In this document: positions 46,101-57,104 of the stretch, in pieces
Layout of the letters: the number at the start of each line of letters is the position of its first letter
Numbering within the stretch: position 1 is the stretch's first letter
Source: Nectonema munidae
Taxonomy: Eukaryota > Nematomorpha > Nectonematoida > Nectonematidae
Direction of reading: 5' to 3'
DNA length: 64,000 nucleotides
Assembly (NCBI GenBank): GCA_030549495.1
Contig: JAUIRK010000734.1
Coordinates: 186,001-250,000 of the forward strand
The notes under the pieces: generated by a model
What the model saw: the letters and a program-made list of their open reading frames with translations, nothing else
What the model was told of the DNA's origin: nothing
Databases searched by the model: none
Position numbers and translations under genes: made by a program

Positions 46101-49100
46101 ATTCAAGTAATTATAACTGGTCCTTTTATTTTCCCACCATTCAAATATACAATCATTTAAAAAAAATTCATATCTTAAATAACTAATAATTCTAATTTCA
46201 TATCTTAAATAACATAATAATTCATTTTCCGAAAGTTTTTAATTTTAATTATTTGTTAAGTGTATTTATAATTTGATTGATATTAAATGAAACCAATTTC
46301 TTATTTTTATTTCTAGGAATTGATTTCAAAATTAAAACTATAATGTTAAATGGAAAGACTATTAAGCTTCAAATATGGTATACTTTAATTTATTTATAAT
46401 TTTCAATGTTAATTAATGTCTCAATAGAATAAAAAATTGGATATTTTAATAGAAGTGCTAAGTTTTTGTTTCAATAAATTTTCGAAAAAACTTGAACAAA
46501 AATTTTTATCGCTTGCAGAAATGATATGAATAATACATGAAATGAAAGAAATTTTTATGCTGAAAAAAGAAATAGATGATTATATTTATATTTTATAGCT
46601 ATTTTTTCCAAATTCCTCTTTTTTAATAGGGCAAAAATGGGTGTTCTTTTGAATAGGTTATGCTTGCATTTCTCCCCTATATTTTAATATCGCTAGTTAA
46701 CCCTTTTTATGTAAAGCTATTTTTGATTGCTCAATAACGTTAGAAAGGAAGAGCTGCTTATAGACCTTTGAATAATTCATTGCTAATATAAAAGTTTTTT
46801 TTTTTTATTTTTTTTATATATATTATCTCTCACTCTTTGAAGCAAAAATGGTCAGTTATTTTTTTAGAAATTTTAAATCTTCAAATGGTTTTTTACTGAC
46901 CTCATTTATTTTGAAAATTGTAAGTTCTCTTGTAACCGTACACTTTGTGAAAGACCGTTTTTTGTTATTAAGCCTGTTTGCGTTGTTAGTCCAAACCCAT
47001 TTTGAAATTTAAAGTTCTCGCCATGAGTTTTGAACTGCCACTTAGTTTCTGTTAGATGCACGCCTTAGCCAACTAGCCTTTAATGGTTTGTTTTGATGAT
47101 GATTTTATACTTATAACGGGAATCCCCACTTTTGCAGCTTTGAATCAATCTAAGGGAAGTGTAGCACATTTATCACTATATATTTTCTTCTGGTATACGC
47201 TTATAATTGTGCTTACAAACAGCACCTTTGGATGGAGGAGTGAGCAAACTGGTCGCTCCATTCCAATAAATTTAAATTCTCATAATTCGACATTTATTTC
47301 AATTTTGGTTCGTTTGCGAGTGGATTTTCAATATTAATTTTCCGGTTTTAAAACTAAGTCTTTAAATGGATATTTGAAATCTAATTTTTTATATTAATTT
47401 CGCGTTCATTTGATATAATAACACTGTACAACAAATTTTAGTGTTGTAAAAAACATAGATATCTTATGCTTTTTATTATCAAGTTTGATCCACTGAATAT
47501 GAATTTAATAATAAAAAGTGTATATCACGTTACATTTTTTTGTAAATCGTTAATTTGATAATAATAATTTCTTGATTTTTATTTATTTTGAATATATCCT
47601 AAATGTATCTTACTATTTGTTGAGATAAAAACATAAAATTATATTTATTTGAAAAAAATATATTAAATTAGTATATTTTAAGAGTGTAAACAATGTTTTA
47701 AATTTGTTTCTTATATTTGTTTTTTCTTTTGTAAGATGTTTCAGGTGTATCACGTTTAAGGTTCCAGCAAAAGTCAGCGAGCATAGCAGGAGTCCACCTT
47801 CCCTTGTACCTACTTTCTATTGAAGCATTGTCTTGATGGAATCTTTCTCCATGCTCATCACTTACATCTGCCGCATTTCTTGGAAAAAAAGATAGATGAG
47901 AATGAAGAAAATGTATTTTGAGTGACATATTGCACCCAAGATCTATATAGCTATTAATTAGTCTTTGAACTTTTATTTCTCTCATCGTATCTTCATGTTT
48001 TCCTAGAAGTCCTTTGCTTACATCTTTAAAAGCTTGCCAAGCTGCCAATTCAGTTTGATCCATTGTAATTTCAAAATTTTTATCATAAATTTGCTTACGA
48101 ATCTGAGGACCTATAAAAATACCTTCCTTGATCTTAGCATCGCTTATTTTATGAAAAATCTTTTTAAGATACTGAAAACAAGGCTTGCTGTGTTGCAATG
48201 CTTTTGTAAATTGTTTCATTAAGCCTAACTTTATATGCAATGGTGCTAAAATAATTTTCTCTTTTGGAACTAGTGGCTCATGTATTATGTTATTGCAACC
48301 AATCGTAATAGATTGCCTGGGTGGCCATTCGGATTGTATGTAATGTTTTGACTTTGCCCTACTGTCCCAATTGCAAAGAAAACACATGAACTTTGTGTAT
48401 CCAGCTTGAAGACCACTAAGAATAGCTACTACTTTTAAATCGGCACAAATTAACCAACTGTGCTCTTTGTATTTTATGCATTCAAGAATAAAAGCCAAGT
48501 TTTCAAAGTTTTCTTTCAAAATAATGGAATGAGCGATTTCAATAGAAGGCATAGTGTTTCCAATATGTAACAAAACTGCTTTCATGCTGTAAAGCGATTG
48601 GTCTTTGAATAACCTCCATATATTTGGATCATATGACATTTCAAGTACACTAAATAAACCATTGATATCATTACAGTAAATCAAACTGTTTTTTAAAAAA
48701 AAACTTCTCCATATCGGCCGAACGTTTTCTGAACATACTAATTTTAACATTTTCATTTAGCAAATGCCATTGCTGTAAACGAGACGCCAGGAGTTCACTC
48801 TGTTGCTTAGTAAGTGATAAATCACGAACAAGATTATTTAGTTCAGTTTGTGTTATGAGATGTAGTTTCTTATCGGATTCCAGCACTGCCGCATAATTTG
48901 CATCATGAACTTTTGAGTTGCAGCTGTCATCGTTTGGCACTTTCAAAGGTGGCTGAGGTACAGGAATATCATTTGAATGTGAGACTGGGCGGATAGCAGA
49001 AGCAAGATTTGGATACAAAATAGATATTTTGTTCTTTCTATTACAGCCTAAATAAAAAATCCTTTACTACTTTACTTAGAAAATTTTAATAAGTGTAACA

Positions 49101-52100
49101 TACCTTTGATATCAGTTAATCCATTAAGTCCCAATGTTCCCATTTAGGAACATAAGTAATTTCATCTTCGTCTGCTTTTTTCAATGACTTTGAATATAAA
49201 TCGTCTGCGTTTTTTTAAATATCGTCTGATTTCTATGGTACTTAATGGGTTAAACAGAAATAGCAATCTGTTAAATGATCTTTAATTTCTCTCCAGATCA
49301 TTGGTACTCCAAACAGAAGGCCAGGCCCTTTTCCTTTTACCCAGGCAGAAAGAGAACTTGTACATTAAACACAGCATATGTGAGGTGCCCTGTTTTTGTC
49401 TTGGTCACCAACTTCACATCCAAAGTATAGCTCATAAAGTTTTTTGACATGTGGTGTTAAATGCCTCTTGTATTGGTTTAATGTAACTGAACCATATATG
49501 TAGCAAAATTTATCGGGTAAATTTTTACACTCTCTCGGCATTTTGAAATTTTAACTTTTACTAATTAAAGAATAATATTCTAAAAAAGATAATCGATAAT
49601 ATAAAGACATTTTTTTACTTTGAGCTAAAAAAATTTTATATGATGAAAGGGGGTTGAAATTTTTTTCACATCATCCTTATTTTGGATTCTGAGTTTGATG
49701 GTTATAGTGGGACCCCGAATTGAGGTAAACGATCCGTGCCAAAAAATGAAATTTTGCGATTTTTGTGTTGACTTTTTTTTTATAAAAATTTTTTTTATGC
49801 AATTAAAGTAGACATGTATGAATATTAATTGTCCAAAATTTTTTAGATATTTTTTACAAAAAACTGAAATGTGCCACAAAAAAACCACTTCCATATTTGT
49901 TATCAGCGTGAAAAATACTCTTAAAAAAATGCTAATCACATTTTTGTTTTTTTTCTATTGTTGTACAGTGTAATCAATCCGTAATTGAACCACATATATT
50001 TTTTTAACTGTATAAGATACTTTTCCTGAGGGCTATAAAGTATTTATGTAATACCCATTAAGTCCCAATGTTCCCATTTGGGAACATAAGTAATTTCATC
50101 TTTGTCTGCTTTTTTCAATGACTTTGAATATAAATCGTCTGTGTTTTTTAGATATCGTCTGATTTCTATGGTACTTAATGGGTTACGCAACGTAGATTAA
50201 AGTTTTATTTAGGCCATATTGTAAGAAGAGACGATGATTATTTGTTAAAAAACTATAAAAAAGGAATTAACCCTTAATTGACGGACAAATTTGTACCAAC
50301 ACGGTTGGACTCTCTGACATTTTTGACTATTTTTTTAAAAATCGATTTAACCCATTTACGACCAATGTTCCCAAAGGGAACGCAGATGAATTCCTACTTT
50401 AAATGGAATTAAATAGGAATTACTAAAGTCGTCTGCTTTACTTGGTCTTAAAATCACGAATCTTGAGAATCATGTAAGCAAGTTTGCAGACTTTTATCAA
50501 AAACATGACCTAAAATAAGTTTTTAGTAATTCATTCCTATAATTTGTAACACTATCTAATATTTAAAAATTAATGCACCCCTTATCAACAGATTTCGTAG
50601 TGATATACATAAATTTTATTTTTCTATTATCTACTTTTTAAATATCTCTATCATCAATAATAAAACTTACATATTTAGAAAATTAGTCATGTAGTCGAAC
50701 ACTGGCATAACTATGTGGGGGCGGTCCGCCCCGGGCGGCATATTTTGAAATCACTCATAGCAATCAATATGATGTTAAGATCTTTATAACAGTTTGTGTT
50801 ATAAGATATTTTCATTCGACAAACACAAATAAACATGCATACACAAAAAATCTGAGACCTAAAAAAAGTTTTGACGAAGTTATTGAAGAGTTTGCTTACA
50901 AAAAAGCTAGAAAAGTTCATCTATAAAAAGTTGAAAATGAATATTTGTATTTAAATAAATTTTTCAGTTTTTTTTATTTTCATATTAAAGCATTATTTTC
51001 TATTACAAGCATTTATATAAAACTAATTTATAAATAAATAAAGTTATATGCGTTTTTAACCAATTTTTTTAAATAATAAGGGACGTCAAATTTATGACCC
51101 GCCCCGAGCGGCAATTCTCATGGTTACGCCACTTCCAATGTATTTTTCATTGTAACACGCCTAAAAACACTTTCGATTATCATGATGATTATAAGTCTGA
51201 AATGTTTACTCACTGGAAACCATAACAAAAACACAACGTTACAGCTTTATCTACAATGACAATTAAAAACTTTTCTCTGGCAACTATACGAACTAAATCA
51301 AAAAACAAGCAGTTTACATACGAAACTCGTAACAACCGATCATATATTATATGATTCGTAGAAAGAGCACCGAATGCGCACTCGTTTCTAAAGCATCTTC
51401 TCATTTTGATGCAGCTTTACAAAAGCTTGTGTTGTATACACCATGTGTGTATAAATACCATTCACCGATGAATTTTGTCAAGTAATACAGTTAACTATCT
51501 CTAAACCGGAAATCACTAATTCGGACCTTCGTTAATCCGACAATTTGATTATCCCGGAAATAATTAATAGACAAACTGCATAATAATATTTTATGATAAG
51601 TTGGTACAGTTTTATATCTTGCAAGAAAGACTAATTAGAGAAAGACCAAATCATCTAAAACAATAAGTTAAAAATAAATATTCAAAAATTGTCTAAACCC
51701 AGTAGAATCAGCACATCTGAAAATTAACTTACAAATTCTAATTTTTGGTTGTTCTTTTAGTATTAAACAGACATCTGACATTTAATTTTTCTTCTAGTCA
51801 AGTTAGTGAGAGAAATCGTGTAAACGAAATGTAGTTTTTTTGTTAAAATAAGAATCACTACTCTGGAAAAATCTCTAATTCGGAAAGTCCGAACTCCAAG
51901 CATTTCGAATTAGTGATAGTCGACAACACCTAGAAAGATTGTTATGAACACCATGATGAGAAGTGTAAACAAAACTTCAAGATTTTGTAAAGTTGTTGTT
52001 TACATTGATTCAAAGACCACAACGAATTGTTGCTATATTTTCATTTTCTAGTCGTGAATAACGTTATTTACATGTGTGATGAAGATAATAATAGTCTTGA

Positions 52101-55100
52101 AAACTGACGTCTTTTAAGTTTGATTACTTTTTATCTTGTTCTTACTCTTAGCTTTAATGCCATTTCTTTTAAAACATGACCTCATCAGATTCTTTCAGTA
52201 GTTCTCTTGATGATAATTTTGAATGTGAAACTTCTGCGTCTTTCACATCCTTTACACGTGTAACAAGTGACTTGTTAGATGAAATTTAATCTCTCCTCAC
52301 TTCACTCAATATTCTTGGGAAGCAAAAAGCAGTGGGGCTTTCGTAATGACCATTGTTTTCGTGTTTATTTATAATCATTTGGTTTCGTATTTTTCCACTT
52401 ACATATATCTTATTTGCCATATCGGTAATAATATCTACTCCTACCACGCCGTGGCATGGCAGGTTAGTTGAGATGATGGACTCAGCAGGAAGCCTCTGGA
52501 TTCGATTCCTCATCAATACCAATTTGTTCATAGTTTGACATAAGCGGTACATCAGTGCCTTGTCAATGAAAACACACCCAGGGTACCTTTACCTTTCCCC
52601 CATGGCTTCAAGCACCTATTTAGATAATCCATCTTTCCCTATTGCTTTCTGAGAGATTTTTGAATTTCTTCTCTCATGATTTCTGCTCATTGTTCGTTTG
52701 TTTCTATATCCGTTCCTTCGTTATCATCATATAGCTCTTGTATATATTCTTCCCATCTATTTTTGATGTCCTTCATTTCCATTAAAACTTTACCTTGCTT
52801 ATTCATTATAAAGTTGTTTTGATTCTTGCCCTTTTTTCTGTATATTGTTTTGTTTATCTTGTCTTTCATTTCTCTTGAGTTTATTTTTGATAATTCTTCA
52901 ATTTTGGCACATTCTTCATTCATCCATTTTTCTTTTGCTGCAATGCATTCTTTATATTTATTTCATCGTTATTTTTTACTTTACTTCTTTCATCCATTAA
53001 GTTTAGGATTTCTTCGTTCATTCATGGATTCTTTCTTTTCCTTTTAGTCTTAGGTATTTCTTCAATTGTCATTTCTACAGCTTTTTGGAGATTGTTCCAT
53101 TGTTGTTGTGGACCTTCTTCTTTTCCATAAGTGCTATTCATTGTTTTTGAAACGAAACTTTTCATTTTTGCTTTGTTTTTGTTCAGCATATCAAAATCTC
53201 TTCTAATGTTTGATTTACCAATTCTCCTTTTCCTTAGTATTATTTTTACATCAGTAATTACTGGATTGTGATCGCTGTTGCAATCTGCACTAGGGTAAGC
53301 TTTAACTTGCTTAATTGCATTTCTGAACCTTCTATTTAAATCAATTTAGTTTTTGTATTTTCCTCCTGGACCTTCCATGTCCATAGTTTTCTCGGGTGAT
53401 GTTTAAACCATTTGTTTGTTATTACTTGCTGGTATTGTGAACACCATTCCACTCATGTATCTCCTCTTGCATTTCGCTTTCCAAGTTCATGTGATCCTAC
53501 TATGTCTTCTTCCCTTCCATTTCCTATTTTTGCGTTCAAGTCACCCTTTAGTATTATTTATTTAGTGTTATTTACAACATTCTCTTGCTTTTGGTATCTC
53601 TTTGTAAAAGGTCTGAATTTCTTTTTTGCTACTATCATCTATTGGGGCGTATACCTGAATTATATTTATATTCAAGGGGTTTCCTTTAACTTCATCATAA
53701 TTATTCTGTCTGATATTGGCCAAAATTCTATTAGACTATTTTTGATATTTTTATGTATCATAATTTCAACTCCTCTATTCGGTGTTTGTCCTCAAGAGTA
53801 TATAACTTTCCTTCCTTCATCTGTTGTCATTTCTCTAGTTTACCCCTTTGGTATAGTGTCCTTACATTCCATGTAGCTATTCTTATTGGTTCTCTTTTAA
53901 GTCTGCTAGCAGTCATTTTATAACGATCGAGTGCTACCTGCTGCACATATCATAGCTCTATCAAGCATATTATTTATATTCATTATTGTTTCCATGGTTA
54001 GTCTTGGAGATATTACATAATCAGGTCTCCAGTTCTCTTCCACGCCGTAATTGTGGGCTACGGACCTAGCCTTTGTCTAATTTGACTAACTGCCAGACAA
54101 CAGTAACTACGCTTATTTGAAGGCGGCCTTACTCACCTTGTTACGACATCGTTCTCAACATGGAGCATTTTAACTTGTAGAAAGGAGTCACGCAATCTAA
54201 TACTCCGTCTCATTATGTCATAACTATTTGTTTGGGACTTTTTATTCATCAAGCTAAGCCTGCTTGTCGCAGCTAACCACCATATCTGATGCTCGTTCCA
54301 CTATCCACAACCTGCGGATCTGCTCTCTAGTTGTAGCTGAAACAGAAAATACTGCCTAGACATCAGTATTATGAATGCATGGATTATTGCAAGGTTCAAT
54401 TTTACGAAAATGCTTCATAAAAAACGGGCGTTTTATTTAACTGATGAAGCAATGAAAGTAAGTTCATATCTGTCAGAACTTCCTTTCAAGACAAAGTACT
54501 TTCTTGCCTATTGCTGTTATGAAAACACCATTGAATCTGGGTCATCAACATCAAAAAGAGCTTCGTGTTTACAATGTATTTCCGAGCGTAGCAGAACAGC
54601 AAGGTAATGTGCGAAACGTAAAACTACTATATCCAAGACTCATTCTAGAGCTTTGTGTTTGAATGCTTCTAAAAAGGTTTTGTTCTTTTTTAATAAACCT
54701 ACGCCATCTAAATTTTTTTTCCAAAAATTAGTTTTTCTAAAATTTAAGTGAACTTTCTGAGAAAACAAACTTTTATTGAAGGTTTACATGAGACTTGTAG
54801 TATCATCACTTTATATAATAAATTTATCTAATTTTTCTTCTAAAGATAGTCGCGTCAAAGAAGCACGGAGTCCGTCAAGCGAAGGTAGGCCCTGCAAAAA
54901 GCGATAATAAATTTTAGACTAAAGAAAACTGAGGAAGGATGTGAATAAGGTTATAAAAGTGTCAAATTTAAACACAAGATTTTTAAGATAGGGAGTTCTT
55001 GGACAATAAAATGGTGATTCTTAAAACACTTGAGTTTTTGAAATATGATCAAGTCAGAAATAGTTATAAATGATGGTTATTTCTCTTCAAAAATGGCATT

Positions 55101-56250
55101 TTAACTATTTGAATATAATTATTTTATTTCCTAAATATTTTTCATTGTAAAATTAATTTTTACATTTATAGATCTTTTTGAATGCAAAAAATTTCTCTCT
55201 TTTTCTTTTTTGTTTTTTTTGTATTGTGTTTTCTTTTTTCAATAAAATGAGGAAGAAAGGATCTTTTCGCTAGAATTAGAAAAGCTTCTTGATGTGAAGT
55301 TATTTATCAATCGTGTAGCACAATAATAGGCTTCAGCACAGAATAACTTAAATTTAATTTTTTGAGAACCAAATAGGAATTTATAAGTGATGCTTCTAAT
55401 AAATCAAAAAATTCTTAGATGATACCTATGTAGACCGAATCAAAATTATAGAAGCTTTTGTACTTGTTTACAAAACAACTCCTCCCATGTTAACTATTTC
55501 ACCTTATCACTTAACTAGTCTCCTTATCACGATGCTTGAAGACCTGATTTCTGAAATACTAGATTTAAAGTTGTAATTATAATTGATTTTTTAATTTTGT
55601 TTTCAAAAGTTTTCCGTGAAAGCATAAAGGCACACTGAAGTCGTAAATAAAAATGTGTGAAAAATATTTTTGAAATAAATTCTCTCATCATAAGAATTAC
55701 ATTTCAAAAATTAAGATAAAAAGTTTATTTAAAAATATTTAATTCTAACTTGAAAAAACATTAAAATTTTGTAAGTTTTCTTATGTTCTACTCGATTTTC
55801 ACTGAAAACTCCGAATTTTTTTTTAAAGCTTTTGTATATATACGCAAATAATTATTTATAATGCAGAAAAGGATATTTAATTCGCTCAGAATTAATCACT
55901 ATTTTCAACATCATTTTATATTTGGGACACCATTTGTTCCATTCTGAAGAAAAGAATCAATTGCTAATATGAATATAAGTAATGTGGGAGAAAATAAGGA
56001 TACAGGTGAGTTTGTAAGTTTTGTGTGCATGATGTCAGTGTTAATTAAGGTTTGTGGATTGTAGGTATGCAACTTTAGATTTTTCTTAAATGTCTTTCTT
56101 TTTTCTTTCAGGGATACTGCAGGACAAGAACGATTCCATACGATCACAACTTCTTATTATCGTGGAGCAATGGGAATCATGCTGGTGTATGACATAACTC
56201 AGCCAAAGACATTTGAAAATATTGCCAAGTGGCTTAGGAACATAGACGAG
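43122..56250 (+). CDS. Rab10: Rab10 small GTPase, exons 1-3 (3' part outside the window)
   Basis: Small GTPase of exocytic and endosomal membrane traffic. Exons 43122-43248, 46317-46377 and 56112-56250 splice GT-AG with matching phases (1, 2, 0) to give residues 1-109, about half the usual 200. Exon 1: [21 protein letters not shown]-loop GDSGVGKT (16-23), switch I start FNNTFISTI. Exon 2: the Rab signature IDFKIKT and LQIW. Exon 3: [20 protein letters not shown] (switch II) and WLRNIDE, nearly identical to animal Rab10. Rab8 and Rab13 are close, but the MAKK start and [16 protein letters not shown] text favour Rab10. The NKCD and SAK nucleotide-binding motifs and the prenylated C-terminus are not found before 64000. 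A splice acceptor-like TTTATACTAAATAG lies just before the ATG, so a 5' untranslated exon upstream is likely. Introns are about 3.1, 9.7 and over 7.7 kb, all filled with transposons. Confidence 0.93.
43507..45642 (-). mobile_element. pogo/Tigger-type DNA transposon in Rab10 intron 1
   Basis: A 2136-bp element. Left end CAGTGGACTCTCCCAAAACC, inverted right end CAGTAAACTCTCCTAAAACC; flanked by TA at 43505-43506 and 45643-45644. The transposase reads on the minus strand from 45260: [20 protein letters not shown] and [12 protein letters not shown] are the CENP-B-type N-terminal helix-turn-helix; 45070-44699 has the second DNA-binding part ([34 protein letters not shown]). DDE catalytic text continues to about 44340 ([20 protein letters not shown]). 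Frame breaks interrupt it, so it is probably inactive, but the ends are well preserved, suggesting moderate age. Confidence 0.9.
44699..45260 (-). pseudogene. pogo/Tigger transposase, DNA-binding half
   Basis: Two neighbouring minus-strand frames, 45260-45072 and 45070-44699, hold the CENP-B-like DNA-binding region. They are separated by a frame change near 45071. Further catalytic text lies at 44400-44600 in other frames: the NAS(S)H motif around 44400 carries the second Asp (LDNASSH). The whole is a decayed gene of normal order for this family. Confidence 0.8.
45645..46316. other. Rab10 intron 1 remainder
   Basis: AT-rich intron sequence between the pogo element and the exon 2 acceptor (ATTTCTAG at 46309-46316). 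Nothing else recognised. Confidence 0.5.
46960..47083 (-). repeat. tRNA-derived SINE-like element (second type)
   Basis: On the minus strand 47083-47020 reads GGCTAGTTGGCTAAGGCG (A box-like) and GGCAGTTCAAAACTC (B box-like) about 35 bases apart, as in a tRNA gene. The body continues AT-rich to about 46960. It differs from the elements at 4848 and 52451. The head cannot fold as a proper cloverleaf by eye, so it is taken for a SINE rather than a tRNA gene. Confidence 0.45.
47698..49541 (-). pseudogene. Repeated transposon-associated protein ([15 protein letters not shown] family), copy 2
   Basis: The best copy of this family here, in Rab10 intron 2. Exon 1 runs 49541-49104 ([52 protein letters not shown]), an intron of 56 nt follows (49103-49048), and exon 2 starts GCNRKNK. 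Body: [121 protein letters not shown], stop at 47698. Defects: one in-frame stop in exon 1 (after HICCV), a frame change in an A-run near 48690-48720, and a 130-bp MITE inserted in exon 1 at 49120-49249. Catalytic type unknown. The C-terminal two thirds (352 codons) is still fully open, so it is a recent casualty. Confidence 0.75.
49120..49249. mobile_element. TTAA-flanked 130-bp MITE, copy 1
   Basis: Ends (T)CCATTAAGTCCCAATGTTCC and, inverted, CCCATTAAGTACCATAG; TTAA on both sides (49116-49119, 49250-49253). TTAA duplication is the mark of piggyBac-type transposition. It sits inside the protein-coding exon of the repeated family at 47698-49541: on the minus strand CYFCLT meets the MITE, and DIK then the splice donor follow on its far side. 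Confidence 0.85.
50054..50182. mobile_element. TTAA-type MITE, copy 2
   Basis: 129 bp, nearly identical to copy 1 (CCCATTAAGTCCCAATGTTC ... GGTACTTAATGGG). Right flank TTAC and left flank AATA are decayed TTAA sites. Confidence 0.8.
50351..50452. mobile_element. TTAA-type MITE, copy 3 (diverged)
   Basis: Starts CCCATTTACGACCAATGTTC after TTAA (50347-50350) and ends near GCTTTACTTGGTCTTAAA; the last TGGG and the right TTAA are missing. The interior is diverged, but CGTCTGC is shared with the other copies. Another TTAACCC start with GACGGAC lies at about 50270, possibly a further relative. Confidence 0.6.
50699..51134. mobile_element. hAT-like MITE with GC-rich ends
   Basis: Left end CACTGGCATAACTATGTGGG then GCGGTCCGCCCCGGGCGGC; the inverted right end reads AAGTGGCGTAACCATGAG and GCCGCTCGGGGCGG. 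TIR identity is clear over some 16 bases and both ends carry a GC-rich block, which stands out in this AT-rich region. No transposase. Target duplication not resolved. Confidence 0.6.
51488..51925. mobile_element. pogo/Tigger-like MITE
   Basis: Left end CAGTTAACTATCTCTAAACC after TA (51486-51487), continuing ATCACTAATTCGGACC. The inverted right end is GTCGACTATCACTAATTCG. These are Tigger-type ends (CAGT-GACTCTC-CTAATTCGG). The right end is diverged. About 440 bp with no coding sequence. Confidence 0.6.
52451..52600 (+). repeat. tRNA-derived SINE, copy 2
   Basis: A box-like GTGGCATGGCAGGTTAGTTG, B box GGATTCGATTCC at about 52497-52508, and a tail TCAATGAAAACACACCCAGG GTACC shared with the element at 4848-4995. 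The ATGGACTCAG-AGGAAGCC part looks like a serine- or leucine-type tRNA with a variable arm, pointing to the parent tRNA class. B box is almost canonical, so this copy is young. Confidence 0.7.
52600..54200 (-). mobile_element. LINE with craniofacial-development-protein-2-like endonuclease, truncated
   Basis: Minus-strand non-LTR retrotransposon. At about 53905-53850 [16 protein letters not shown] text starts an APE endonuclease of the kind annotated in databases as craniofacial development protein 2-like. GDLNAKIGN lies near 53545, [11 protein letters not shown] near 53270, and the linker [15 protein letters not shown] and [18 protein letters not shown] at 52923-52687. The RT would follow but the element stops near 52605 (LKAMG-like text), next to the SINE. 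5' sequence extends to about 54200 ([17 protein letters not shown] near 53960). Many stops. Confidence 0.75.
54371..54725 (+). pseudogene. piggyBac C-terminal fragment
   Basis: The 78-codon frame begins [19 protein letters not shown], which resembles the NSW(V/I)-x-(Y/R)-F block before the C-terminal domain of piggyBac transposases. It ends [20 protein letters not shown], then SKTHSRALC: Cys/His spacing of the terminal cysteine-rich domain with some residues lost. CCTACGCCATCTAAATTTTT follows near 54705, a variant of the motif found beside the other piggyBac copies. Call is by analogy with those copies. Confidence 0.45.
54726..56111. other. Rab10 intron 2 remainder
   Basis: AT-rich intron sequence up to the exon 3 acceptor (TTTTCTTTCAG, ending 56111). 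No element ends or protein families recognised. Confidence 0.4.
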
Positions 56251-57104
56251 GTTACTTTTTCAGGCCTTCATCATTACGCCCGCTGACATTTAGTCATAGA
56301 GCCATTTTATTTATTACTTTGATATCACCCTTAAATTTTGTTTTTTCTGTAAATCTTTTTTTACCGTCGATATTTTGTCAGACCCACTGTCTGAACTGTC
56401 TGCACACGATCATAATCTTTATAAGGAGTGCAAGCCACCAGTCATGATGATGAATCATCATTATAATCCATCAACCACTCTGCTTCGCTTTAACTTTTTC
56501 ACTATTCTTGATCCAAGAAGCTATTCACAAATTCAGATTGCATACACATCGTTATCATCTCTTTCATCTTTGAACTTTCCTTCACTCATCATTATATATC
56601 TTCATTTCTAATTGTGCTCTCATTATCAACTGCACCGCTACTTCTTTTCATCATCAACACTATCTTGATCATCATTTGCTCTCATTTATCTTTTCAACAT
56701 TCTGATAACAAAATCAACTTTGCTAAGAATATTCCTTGCAGCTCTTTTCACCCTTGATGAGGGATCTCCAACCTACAGTCCTCGGGCCAAACTCCAGCCC
56801 ACTTAATTTTTTCATGCGATCCACCTTTAATTCAAGCTTCATATTTTAAAGATCCAATGATGTGATGTTATTGACAAAATAATTTCCAACATTTGAAACT
56901 AGAAGCGAATGGGAGCAACCACTCCTAATTTCATTCCATGGGGCGAAACATGCTAGTCCTACCCTAATAATTTAAGACAGACATATAATTTTGCACTTAA
57001 TTGCTTATTTTGATTTTCTCTTTCACTATCCTAGCATTAACCCTTTCATCAAGTCTTTTCACGAACTATTTTTTATATAACTTGTATAAAAATGAATGCT
57101 TCAT

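Noticed and set aside
52451-52530. Functional tRNA gene
   Set aside because: The tRNA-like head has no complete acceptor stem and continues into a tail shared with another repeat; it fits a SINE.
56375-56611. 78-codon frame just after Rab10 exon 3 as a Rab10 exon
   Set aside because: Wrong sequence for the conserved NKCDM region, no acceptor in phase, and serine-rich AT-driven composition.
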